A stretch of 64,000 bases of DNA from Leuctra nigra (taxonomy: Eukaryota > Arthropoda > Insecta > Plecoptera > Leuctridae), in contig OW203768.1 of the NCBI GenBank assembly GCA_934045905.1, positions 29,913,060 through 29,977,059 on the forward strand. Direction: 5' to 3'. Each line of letters starts with the position of its first letter. The stretch's first letter is position 1. The notes beneath the pieces are model-generated. The model was not told the origin of the DNA. It saw only the letters and a program-made list of their open reading frames with translations, and searched no databases. The translations under genes were made by a program, and so were the position numbers. Below, one piece after another: positions 1-10,556 of this stretch.

Positions 1-1232
1 TTATCCGTTTTTTCCATTTTTACACCAATTTATAGATATTTTGTATCAATCATATTTTTAAATGGTTGAAACTAGACACTATTTGATTTTGGAGTTCAAT
101 CAAATTGTAATGACTTAACCTAGTCTAAAATATTGTTATTAACAGAATTAGAAATCTACTCCAATTTAAATTATGTACAAAAAATTATATTTTTATTAAG
201 AATTAAAATTGTGATATAAATATTTAATTTATATTAAACATAATATCTTAATTTTGCTAATTTCTTAGCGGAATTAAATAAATTTTAGGATTTTTAATCC
301 AACTCTCGATTCAACGAAACCATATTTTATAATAGTATAACTAGATACACATCTTATTAAATTTTGCTAAATAATTAATTAATATAAATATTTGAATTTC
401 GAACATTTAAAAAAAAATCCAAATTAAAAAATATACCTTCGTATAGGTACTTATTCAAAACGTCTCCAGCATTGTAATGTAACACATACTCCAGAAATCC
501 CAGACCCCCAGTTTGAACATGTGTCAGTTCTCAACCCTACAGTATAGAACAAAGCACTAATGACTCCATCCATCCATGCATCATGCCTAATAACCCACAA
601 CTAAATTCATATGTTAATCAACTCTTGCCATGTGGAGTGTGAAGTCATATCGAACTTTCGCGTTTGATTATTCAAAGCTCACGCTCGAAGCTCATCAACG
701 TAGCTGCACAAGGGAAATTAACAAGTTTCCAGTGAAAACTGCATCCCCCGCGTTGCCCCATGGTTAATCCACCCCCCGCCCCCACCCCCGCGAAACTCCT
801 GATTATTATTATACTGTTGAATATGTAATGAATAAGTAATGGCAATCATTGTTCGAGCACGTCTGTATGGAGTCAGATGTAATAATTGTGAGTTGTAACG
901 AGCTTGATGCCTTGCGAGGAGTGGGAGTGGGAGTGGGAGTGGGAGGAGCAGATGGGATTTCACGGGGTGTAGAAGGAAGAGGAGGGGTTGATTGTTTTTT
1001 ATATTATTTAAAACGGGTAATATAAAAGTTTTTTTATGAATAAATTAATGGTATGTTGATTCTAAAATCAAAAATAATTTGTCATTTTTGAAATTTATTT
1101 TTTGTTAGAATTTGCTTCATATTTGATTGACTAATTTTACGCTGATAAGTTAGCGATGTTTTGTTAATTTCTAATAACTGTTTGTTTTCAAAACAAACAG
1201 TGTTCCTGAGAGAAATACATTAAAGTAGTAAC
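1..1232. other. AT-rich intergenic DNA, no gene seen
   Basis: Mostly AT-rich sequence with short homopolymers. A GC-richer patch near 760-960 holds C-rich and GGGAGT-type simple sequence (gtgggagtgggagtgggag near 921-943). Short open frames here read low-complexity leucine/proline or glycine runs and are not credible genes. Confidence 0.6.
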
Positions 1233-1241
1233 CATACTTTT

Positions 1242-1541
1242 ATTTTTTGTTGTCTTGGGCTTTTAACGTCGCACTGTTCTGCAGCGAGGCTAATGGCGAC
1301 GGATTATGATGATGATTGGGAGATGATCGTGAAGATTAGGTAAGGATGGAAGGTGGCAAGGAGGTAGTCGTGGCCTATTAGTATGGTACCTTCCCAGCGT
1401 TTGCCTGTCGACTGAGGGAATAACACGAAAAACCCCAGTCAGGAAGGACGGCCGCGGGAATCGAATCTGGAACTGGCCTCTTGTATCCGGGCCTCTGGAA
1501 TACAAGTTCAGAGCGTTAACCACTCAGCCAACCTGTTCCGT
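1242..1541 (-). mobile_element. tRNA-derived SINE (family SINE-A), copy 1
   Basis: Read on the minus strand, the element begins near 1541 with a tRNA-like head. It has a polymerase III A-box (TGGCTGAGTGG) within 1508-1533 and a B-box-like GATTCGATTCC near 1455-1465. A 200-bp body follows, and the end is A-rich (1242-1256). The 9-bp sequence catactttt flanks it at 1233-1241 and 1542-1550, as expected of a target-site duplication from LINE-driven retroposition. The same body recurs at 30663-30930 and 33171-33416. It is non-coding, so the open frame across it is accidental. Confidence 0.85.
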
Positions 1542-1550
1542 CATACTTTT

Positions 1551-2590
1551 CTGCCTCAATGCACGAATCAGTAAGTTAGTTAACAAAATTAGAGTGGTAA
1601 ATAAACTAATAATGCAATACAATTAGCTATAATAATTTTTTAATAATTATTTCGCTTATTATTGGGTACTCTTTCGTTCAAGATAGGAAGAACAACATGA
1701 TACATATTTTTTTTATTTTAGAACATTTTAATTATATGAAAATCATTAGTAGTTTCTAACAATTAACACTCACAAATCTTTGGAACAATCTATAGAGCAT
1801 GATGTACTAATAAATTGCACAACTTAAAACGCTACTCAAAACATAATTAATTCCAACACTTCATACCCTTGCCTCGTTCATCAAAGCTCAGTAGTTGAAA
1901 AGCTCACTGAAACACACCAGTACCTCTGTACTCGGCATTACAAGTACTTGCCTTTACATCGTCTCGCCCCGGGGCCAGGCCTCATCAAGCAGTAGCAGTT
2001 GAACATCGAGGTGTCAGAGGGTGGGGCAATTAACCCGCTTTTGACGCCGCGACGCCCCGGGGCCAAGCGTCGTGACGCCGATGACGGGTGATAATGAGTG
2101 GGAATAATTACAGGAGCCGTATGTCAGGGTTTTGAGATGGCTTTGTAACGGATCAGGGAGTTACTGGATAGATAGATGTTATGGTTTATGGCGCTCAATA
2201 GCGAGGATCAGCGCCAGTCAAGTCATACGACAAAGTGTTGTAATAAAATGTATATCGCTAAGCGAAGTCATGGTGTATAAAATAGTCGCGTTAATTAAAA
2301 TCAACTAGATGTTACGCTAGTGCGATAGCCAATCATGTCAAATATAGAAGTCAGTCTAGATAAAATATGAGCTGGTATTGCAGCGAAAACTGAGGACATT
2401 GAGCCAGGTTCCGTTCAGAGCTTCTAAACGCGATTGTTAGACCTGACTTGAACGTTTGTGAGTGGGTTGTTCTTTATGATATCACCAAAAGAATGCATAT
2501 TTCATCTTTTTCGGTGATCATTTCCGAGATTTTGATATAATATTAAAATCTTCGGGATTTTGGGCTCAACAAAATTTTACCTGAAACCAT
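1551..2590. other. Intergenic DNA, no gene seen
   Basis: AT-rich sequence with a modest GC-rich patch near 1960-2110. No domain, convincing long frame or tandem structure is visible. Confidence 0.5.
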
Positions 2591-3530
2591 CAGGTAAACC
2601 ATCAAAATATGAGTTTGATCAGAATTATCGAAGACCGTTTTCATTTTTCATCCTACCGGGAGATATTTATTTAAATTCTAACCAATGAATGGATTTAAAA
2701 AAAATTACCTGAAAAAAATGAAACAATTATAAGTACTAGGAAAACGCTCAGTGTAACGCGTTGGTGAGCGAGCACGGGGACGTTCAAATTCTCGAACCGG
2801 AAATGCGTAAAACATAAACATAGAAAACATATACGTCCATATTGAATTGAAATATGATCACTCAATCAACACAACATATTATGCTTTTCATTGAAACTTG
2901 AAAATAACATCTAAGCATCCTGGTAAATATAGCAAATCAGATGCAATTCAACTGGCACTGGAAAACATTCATTTTGATACTTCGTTACTGACAGATATGA
3001 AAAATTTTAATAAGTTCATACGTTCTTAACTGATTGGGATGAAATTTTGTAAAATAAGAGACAATGTTGGTCTTAATAATCATGCAAAATATGAGTTTGA
3101 TCTGAATTATCGACGACCGTTTTCATTTTTCAGCCTATCAGGAGATATTTATTAAAATTTGAACCAATGAATGGATTTCAAAAAAATTATGGTCTTCAAA
3201 CAGAGAAGGCTGGCTTTACATGTGTGCAAAATTTCAGCTCGATCAAAGAAAAACTCCGACCTGTATAGCCAAAATATGAGTTTGATCAGAATTATCGAAG
3301 ACCGTTTTCATTTTTCATCCTACCGGGAGATATTTATTTAAATTCTAACCAATGAATGGATTTAAAAAAAAATTGGGGCCTGCACACAGAGTAGGTTGGT
3401 TTTACATGTGTGCAAAATTTCAGATCGATAGGTGAAACGGTGCGACCTGTGTATCGTATATTAACAGACAAAAAAAAAACAGAAGTCCGTGCCAAAAGAG
3501 CTAAAAGGAGACGCTCGCTTCGCTCGCTCA
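2590..3530 (+). mobile_element. Interspersed repeat R, copy 1
   Basis: The clearest element runs from 2735 (ctaggaaaacgctcagtg) to 3530 (cgcttcgctcgctca). The same outer ends occur in the copies at 9371-10166 and, inverted, 12439-12973. It contains internally repeated modules of about 185 bp. The phrase beginning atatgagtttgatcagaatt appears near 2607, 3088 and 3274, and a 'tgtgcaaaatttcagNtcgat' phrase appears near 3221 and 3410. Read in the opposite sense the end is a short hairpin followed by CTAG and T, which would fit a Helitron 3' end, but no 5' TC terminus is obvious. Its antisense frame starting MSERSER is a by-product of the GAGCGAGC repeats. The part from 2590 to 2734 carries a related module and may be a separate fragment. 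Confidence 0.65.
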
Positions 3531-4894
3531 ACCATCACTCTGACGCGCTGCAAAAAACTTTTACAATAAGCATTATGATGCACTTTTCGATCGATTAGTT
3601 AAGATGTCATTTTGTATATTTCATTTTGTAGAAAGCATAATCACACACAATCATCACTGATTTCATTTGTAACAGGAAAGTCCAGCCACAAAAGTTGTCG
3701 AAAAGGACGTACATTATATAAATGCTTGCAAGTTTTCTTCATACATTATGTAACATATTATGGGTACGATGTTTTCGATTACCATTAAATTATTCACAAA
3801 CATGAGAAAGATTTACAGAAAATATCAAGCATGGATGTTGATAGGTTTCAGAAAAATGTCTTTGATGTCTTTGATGACACACGAACGGCAGAGTTTTTGT
3901 ACATTCACTTTAATTACACAATACACTATTACCTATCTATTTGGTCAACTGTATCAATTCACACGAGTATTCAAGTAAAAACCATTGTGTAATACCATAA
4001 ACCCAAAGGTATATTTAAGAAAGTCTAATCTGTGCACAAATGAATAATTCATTTCATAAAAACAATTCCTTTCATTAACAAAGCAAGAGACAATCATCCG
4101 AATCCCATTGTAATTATACCTGCCAACACATAGTCGAACAATCAGAAGATTTAGCATAACAAAAGCCATGACTTGACTCGATAATAATTCTCCAGAACTT
4201 TGAGATCTTCGTAATTAGCATCATATTCCAGCCACCCTTAATTACCTCGTATAATGGCCTCGAGTCTGCTCCAGATATGTTCATTTCCTCTTGCCTACGA
4301 CTTGTCTCGCATTCTAATGACTTGAAACACTAATTAGTTCTTTCCAACTGAATGGCGTTAATGAAGCTCATCATAAAGGATTATTGTTACAAGTTTACTA
4401 ATTATTCTTGGTCCTGGGTGGATGAAGGGTTGGGGTTGAGGGGTTGAGTTAGGGGTTGAGATATGTATCTAATAGTTGCAGGGTGACGAAGATTTCATTG
4501 GGATTGGATTTGTGATATCTGCGTGAGGGGGAAATATTTGAATATAATTTTCTTAGATACGGGTTTTTGATTTTATGCGTTTTCATTGCGAAATTTCATT
4601 AATGTTCTCATAAGTCTGCACATGATTCATATGCCAGGAAACACACCATTTGAAGGCCCTTTAAAGGGCCAATATGATAACAACCAATAATCAATCAACT
4701 GACATGTAATTTCGTATCTGACGTTTCAAATAGGTACCTAATAATTAGCGGGCATTTTGTTTAACAACACTAAGCATATCAATAAATTGTCGAATATAAT
4801 TGAATGGATCATTGAATCTGCCAAAGTTAGGGCGGAATTATATTCAAATTATCTTAATTTCGGATTAACAACAAACGTCTTTTGACACAAAGTT
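3531..4894. other. AT-rich intergenic DNA, no gene seen
   Basis: No gene or repeat is recognised. A perfect 16-bp palindrome (ggccctttaaagggcc) sits at 4655-4670. Short open frames are AT-rich and lack recognisable features. Confidence 0.5.
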
Positions 4895-4906
4895 GTTGTA
4901 AACATG

Positions 4907-5083
4907 ATATATGTTTTTTTTTACTGATTCCCTCAGTTAGGTGAATGTTAATAATTACCAACTGCAATGTGAAAAGATTTTCCTCGAGTGGGACTCGAAC
5001 CCACGACCTTCCGATATCCAGTCAGATGCTCTACCAGCTGAGCTACCGAGGCAGTTCACAGTGCAGCGGCTGTGTTCCAATAC
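4907..5083 (-). mobile_element. tRNA-derived SINE with 12-bp target-site duplication
   Basis: On the minus strand a cloverleaf-capable tRNA-like segment occupies 5052 down to 4981. It has a D-arm GCTCAGCTGGTAGAGC, an anticodon stem TCTGA/TCGGA around loop CTGGATA, and a T-arm GTGGG-TTCGAGT-CCCAC. The first acceptor pair is mismatched (G-A), and the GGA anticodon would mean serine although the long variable arm typical of serine tRNAs is absent. It sits inside a 177-bp unit with about 31 bp of leader and a 3' tail ending in an A run (about 4912-4921). The unit is bracketed by gttgtaaacatg at 4895-4906 and 5084-5095. The duplication plus A tail show a retroposed SINE rather than a host tRNA gene. 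Confidence 0.85.
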
Positions 5084-5095
5084 GTTGTAAACATG

Positions 5096-6861
5096 TTCTA
5101 GCAGATTCTTAAATTATTATATTATAATAATTGAAACGTACAATGTGATATCTATTTTACTAAATGTTTTATTAATCATTGTGAATATCTTTTCATAAAC
5201 CAATAATTCGAGTCTCTATAGCTATTATATAAACAGTGATTGCGTATGTTATCGCAATTTCAAAGCACCGTTTCAAAAATAAATTTAATATATTGCGTTA
5301 TCCCAGAGTTTAAATTTCCGGACTTTTTTTTCCAAATGAATAGATATTCTAGACTGCATTTGCAAACCAATTTCAACGTGGCGAGAATGAAAAAATTGAA
5401 TTCCCATTGAAATTTCCAAACAAAATATGACAATATCTATATATAGTTGATTTTTATCACGGATATGGGCCCCGCGGTAGCACTTAATTATATTTTTATC
5501 GCCCGCATTTAATACGGAATAAAATTGTATTTTTTCTAACAGCGGAGATGGAAAAGCTATCATGTGAATGCAGATATAGAAGATTGGAACGGCGCTTGTA
5601 GGAATCATATGGGACACATTTAAATTTAATAACAGTATATTGAAACTTACAAAAGAAGAGAAAATGCCAATTTTAAAATAATATCTTATTCTCGTGCTGG
5701 GGACGATGAAGGTACTTACATTCAAGAAAAGCATTTCAATTTCACAACAGTGAAGCATAGCATGGTCTTACGAAGATGGGAGGTTTGATAGAGACCCCGG
5801 TTCAATTCCAAGTTAAATAGATTTAAACAAGGTAAGTCATATTGATCAGTTAACATCAGTGTTTTATGGACACAATCACAGCCCATGTATATCTAAAATC
5901 GAACTTCACTTTCATGTAATATTATTTAATATTATATTATATTTTTATAATATTTATAACACAATATTATAAAGTTTAGGCATTTACAACATGACTTATT
6001 CATAATAAATGCTAAAGGATTAGTCGTGGAAAATAAGTATAGTTAAGATTTATTTAAGAATAAGATTATATTTTTTTTCCACAAATATTCATAAAGTTTA
6101 TGTTTGAAGACAATATAAGCAATATTTGAGTATAATATTTAATACAAACACATTAAAGTTAGTTATACCTCCGTTTTTATAAACTTTCATGACTATTTAA
6201 ATTTTCACAAGTAATTATCTTTGGGTTACATCATATTTAAAATTGAATTAATATTAAACATAACGAAAGATCCCAATGATAATACTTGTTAATATTAAAG
6301 TTAAGTACCTATACTTATTTATAAAATTATAAGTTTACGCCAATATAAAATGTGTAACTTCTGTTTGACTTCTTTGAAAATTATGTTCTTTTGTCAAAGA
6401 TCAATATAAATAAATTCAAAATCTTACCTATCTTATAATCAAGTTTTTAGTATTCAAGTTAGTTAAAATTATTTTTCCTTCACGAGGAGCATTCCCACTC
6501 CCACATCAAGTAAAAATCAGTTAGTTTCGCCTGTCCGTATTTTGAACATGATTTGTTTCGTCAGAGATTGAAATCGCTACAAATTCCTGTCGTAATAACC
6601 CAGCTCGAAGTGTCGCCATTACATGAACCCAGCCGTCTGGAATTGTTAATGCCTTCCTTTTAATATCCTCCCGCCATTGCATTTCAATGAGGGAACACCC
6701 AGTTAGTCTTACAAAGCGACGCTACAGATCCGCGGGGAGGAAATTGAATATCCGGAATGTTGATTTTTTTTAAAGCGAACGGCAGTAAATTATCAGCTGT
6801 GTTCTTGTTTATGCATCGCAGGACAATTGGAAATAGATTCTCGTGTCGTGACGTAACATCC
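5096..6861. other. AT-rich intergenic DNA, no supported gene
   Basis: Very AT-rich. The minus strand is open for 157 codons at 5758-5285, but the predicted protein has no recognisable domain, an ordinary AT-driven composition and no supporting context, so it is not called. A lone B-box-like stretch near 5797-5809 (ccggttcaattcc) lacks an A-box. Confidence 0.5.
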
Positions 6862-8475
6862 CACCATGCCACCATGTAATGTTGCTACGTAGTATAACAT
6901 GCCACTAAACAATGATATCATCCCACCATGCCACCATGTAATGTTGCTACGTAGTAGGTATACATGCCACTAAACAATGATATCATCCCACCATGCCACC
7001 ATGTAATGTTGCTACGTACTATAACCTGCCACTAACAATGATATCATCCCACCATGCCACCATGTAATGTTGCTACGTAGTATAACATGCCACTAAACAA
7101 TGATATCATCCACCATGCCACCATGTAATGTTGCTACGTAGTATAACATGCCACTAAACAATGATATCCATCCCAACCATGTCACCATGTAATGTTGCTA
7201 CGTAGTATAACATGCCACTAAACAATGATATCTATCCCACTATTCCACCATGTAATGTTGCTACGTAGTATAACATGCCACTAAACAATGATATCCATCC
7301 CACCATGTCACCATGTAATGTTGCTACGTAGTATAACATGCCACTAAACAATGATATCTATCCCACTATTCCACCATGTAATGTTGCTACGTAGTATAAC
7401 ATGCCACTAAACAATGATATCATCCCACCATGCCACCATGTAATGTTGCTACGTAGTATAACATGCCACTAAACAATGATATCCATCCCACCATGTCACC
7501 ATGTAATGTTGCTACGTAGTATAACATGCCACTAAACAATGATATCTATCCCACTATTCCACCATGTAATGTTGCTACGTAGTATAACATGTCACTTAAC
7601 AATGATATCCATCCCACCATGCCACCATGTAATGTTGCTACGTAGTATAACATGCCACTAGACAATAATATCCATCCCACATGTCACCATGTAATGTTGC
7701 TACGTAGTATAACATGCCACTAGCCAATGATATCCATCCCCACCATGCCACCATGTAATGTTGCTACGTAGTATAACATGCCACTAAACAATGATATACA
7801 TCCCACCATGTCACCATGTAATGTTGCTACGTAGTATAACATGCCACTAGCCCAATGATATCCATCCCACCATGTCACCATGTAATGTTGCTACGTAGTA
7901 TAACATGCCACTAAACAATGATATCCATCCCACCATGCCACCATGTATTGTTGCTACGTAGTATAACATGCCACTAAACAATAATATCCATCCCACCATG
8001 TCACCATGTAATGTTGCTACGTAGTATAACATGCCACTAGGACAATGATATCCATCCCACCATGCCACCAAGTAATGTTGCTACGTAGTATAACATGCCA
8101 CTAAACAATGATATCCATCCCACCATGTCACCATGTAATGTTGCTACGTAGTATAACATGCCACTAAACAATGATATCCATCCCACCATGTCACCATGTA
8201 ATGTTTGCTACGTAGTATAACATGCTACTAGACAATGATATCCATCCCACCATGCCACCATATAATGTTGCTACGTAGTATAACATGCCACTAAACAATG
8301 ATATCCATCCCACCATGCCGCCATGTAATGTTGCTACGTAGTATAACATGCCACTAAACAATGATATCCATCCCACCAAGCTACCATGTAATGTTGCTAC
8401 GTAGTATAACATGCCACTAAACAATGATATCCATCCCACCATGCCACCATGTAATGTTGCTACGTAGTAAAACAT
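6862..8475. repeat. 62-63 bp minisatellite, about 26 copies
   Basis: Head-to-tail units built around taatgttgctacgtagta and acatgccactaaacaatg. Adjacent anchors, for example 7441 and 7504, are 63 bp apart. Most units differ by single substitutions or 1-bp indels. A variant phrase tctatcccactattcc recurs at 7231, 7357 and 7545, each time after a unit with ccaccatgtcacc, giving a local two- or three-unit higher-order pattern. Because 63 is a multiple of 3, the minus strand reads a pseudo-protein of 21-residue repeats (such as MLYYVATLHGG). Frequent frameshifts between units argue against coding. The array runs directly into the assembly gap, so its true length is unknown. Confidence 0.95.
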
Positions 8476-8675
8476 NNNNNNNNNNNNNNNNNNNNNNNNN
8501 NNNNNNNNNNNNNNNNNNNNNNNNNNNNNNNNNNNNNNNNNNNNNNNNNNNNNNNNNNNNNNNNNNNNNNNNNNNNNNNNNNNNNNNNNNNNNNNNNNNN
8601 NNNNNNNNNNNNNNNNNNNNNNNNNNNNNNNNNNNNNNNNNNNNNNNNNNNNNNNNNNNNNNNNNNNNNNNNNNN
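8476..8675. other. Assembly gap (200 N)
   Basis: Exactly 200 N bases, probably a fixed-size placeholder, immediately after the minisatellite. The array was probably not spanned by the reads. Confidence 0.99.
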
Positions 8676-8752
8676 GTCGTCTCCTAAAGATTTGAATAGC
8701 TGTGCAGCCAGAAGTTTGTTGGGCGCTCTTCTCATACGAGTCGCGGAGGAGT

Positions 8753-8788
8753 GGGGGGGGGGGGGGGGGGGGGGGGGGGGGAGGGGGG
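8753..8788. repeat. Poly-G tract (29 G, then A, then 6 G)
   Basis: Uninterrupted G from 8753 to 8781, then A and six more G. It is capable of forming G-quadruplexes and prone to length error in sequencing. Confidence 0.9.
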
Positions 8789-9071
8789 TTGCGACCCCCG
8801 GAGGAAATCGAATTTGAAATTACTTTAATTCACTGGGGATCAGGTAGGTATCGCGTCGCACTCTCAGGACTCGTTTGGTTAGAAGAAGATGGCCGATGTT
8901 TGCTTCGATGTTGATAGATTTACAAGATGGACATTGGCAAGTGATTATTGACGTGATTAATTACGTAATTAATGACTAAATTTGTCGTCATATTATGTGT
9001 TTTCGTGTGTGTATGGGAAAGGAGTAAGCGATTACTAGAAATATTCCATAATCACCATTCAGTAAATCAAT

Positions 9072-9177
9072 CTATAACTTCAATGTTCTCAATTCTGTTG
9101 GAATCCGATTCCATGCAATGTCAATCCTAATGGACGTGAATCTGATTCCAACAGAATCGGGAAGTTTAAACTTATAG
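9072..9177 (-). mobile_element. Small MITE with 34-bp inverted repeats, copy 1
   Basis: The left arm 9072-9105 and right arm 9144-9177 are imperfect inverted repeats sharing ctataa and ttctgttggaatc. A diverged copy in the opposite orientation is at 44091-44206, sharing the internal region (aggattNacatNgcatggaatc). No coding capacity. The target-site duplication was not resolved. Confidence 0.6.
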
Positions 9178-9370
9178 AATAGGCCCCGTGATCTGTGATT
9201 ATTTCTCAATTTGGACCCACGACCTACTGACAAGAGTTCTACAGTCGTGAAACTAACAACTTCAATCATAAGCCAATCGGTTTTCCGAGTTTCACCCAGA
9301 ACACTGTTTCATTGGCTAAATTGTCTCATTTGAATTGTATTAGTGTAGTACAAACTGAAGTAGAAGTACA

Positions 9371-10166
9371 CTAGGAAAACGCTCAGTGTAACGCGTTGAT
9401 GAGCGAGCACGGGTATGTACAAATTCTCGAACCGGAAATGCGTACAGAACGCACAGAAACATATACATCCATATTGAATTAAAAAATTATCCACTCAGTC
9501 AACATAAATGTATCTGATTTTCATTGAAACGTGAAAATAGCATCTAAGCACTGTGGTTCCTAAAGCAAATCAGATCTATGTGGTAGTGAAAAAACAGTTA
9601 TTTCGATACTTCATATCTGACAGCTATTAAAAATGTCAATAGGTGCATACGTTCTTAACTGATAGGGCTGAAAATTTGTAACATAAGAGACATTGTTGGT
9701 CTTAATGACCATGCAAAATATGAGTTTGATCAGAATTATCGAAGACCATTTTAATTTTTCAACCTATCAGGAGATATTTATTTAAATTTTAACCAATCAA
9801 TGGATTTCAAAAACATTTAGGGTCAGCAAACAGAAAAGGTTGTCTCTACATGTGTGCAAAATTTCAGATCGATCGAAGAAAAACTCTGACATGTATAGCC
9901 AAAATATGAGTTTGATCAGATTTATCGAAGACCATTGTCATTTTTCAACCTTCCATCAGGAGATGTTTATTAAAATTTTAACAAACCAATGGATTTCAAA
10001 AAAATTGGGGTCTGCAACAATCAGAAATGTAACGTACATGTGTGCAAAATTTCAGCTCGATCGAAGAAAAACTCTGACTTGTATACCCTCAGGTACAGAA
10101 AAAAAACAAAAAAATCATAGGTCCGTGCCAAAAGAGCCAAAAGGAGACGCTCGCTTCGCTCGCTCA
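9371..10166 (+). mobile_element. Interspersed repeat R, copy 2
   Basis: Same ends as the copy at 2735-3530: ctaggaaaacgctcagtg at the left and cgcttcgctcgctca at the right, with nearly the same length (796 bp). It carries the same internal modules (tatgagtttgatcagaNtt near 9719 and 9906). It ends about 390 bp upstream of the RING gene. The 120-codon open frame in it is repeat-derived. Confidence 0.7.
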
Positions 10167-10310
10167 ATTAAGTTTCACGAACTCGTTCAAACATTTTCAT
10201 AAAATAACTAATTGTTCTCATTTCTGCTTCAAGTTGATAAGGGGTAGGGGATGTTTATGATATATGCCAATATGTCACGACCGCCTTCTTCTCAGCGTAC
10301 ATCTTATCAT

Positions 10311-10372
10311 TTCATCATCATTATCATCATAATCATCATCATCATCATCATCATAATCGTTATCGTCGTCGT
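10311..10372. repeat. (ATC)n-rich microsatellite
   Basis: Imperfect trinucleotide tract of ATC/ATA units changing to GTC/GTT near its right end, about 185 bp upstream of the RING gene start. Confidence 0.8.
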
Positions 10373-10556
10373 CTCCAAACCATAGTCCAAACCATGTTTC
10401 CAACCAAAGCAATACACATACCTTGTTTTTAATCACGGCTATGTGAATAAGTCGTGTATAAGAACCTTGCCTTGAAGTGACAGCTGTTTCTTTTCTTGAA
10501 ATCAGTAGTTTGCGATTTGACTTTTAAATACCTACCTACACTTCGATCTGGATGAA

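Noticed and set aside
4981..5052. Functional tRNA gene
   Set aside because: The cloverleaf lies inside a unit with an A tail and flanking 12-bp duplication, the first acceptor pair is mismatched, and the anticodon does not fit the arm structure. Called as a SINE head.
5285..5758. 157-codon open frame on the minus strand
   Set aside because: No recognisable domain, AT-driven composition, no promoter or splice context. A frame of this length is unusual here but not decisive in 64 kb of AT-rich DNA.
7847..8475. Protein of 21-residue repeats (MLYYVATLHGG-type) on the minus strand
   Set aside because: It exists only because the minisatellite unit is 63 bp. Unit-length changes of 1-2 bp break the frame repeatedly.
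6862..8475. CRISPR-like array
   Set aside because: The whole unit is repeated with no unique spacers, in a eukaryotic context. It is a minisatellite.
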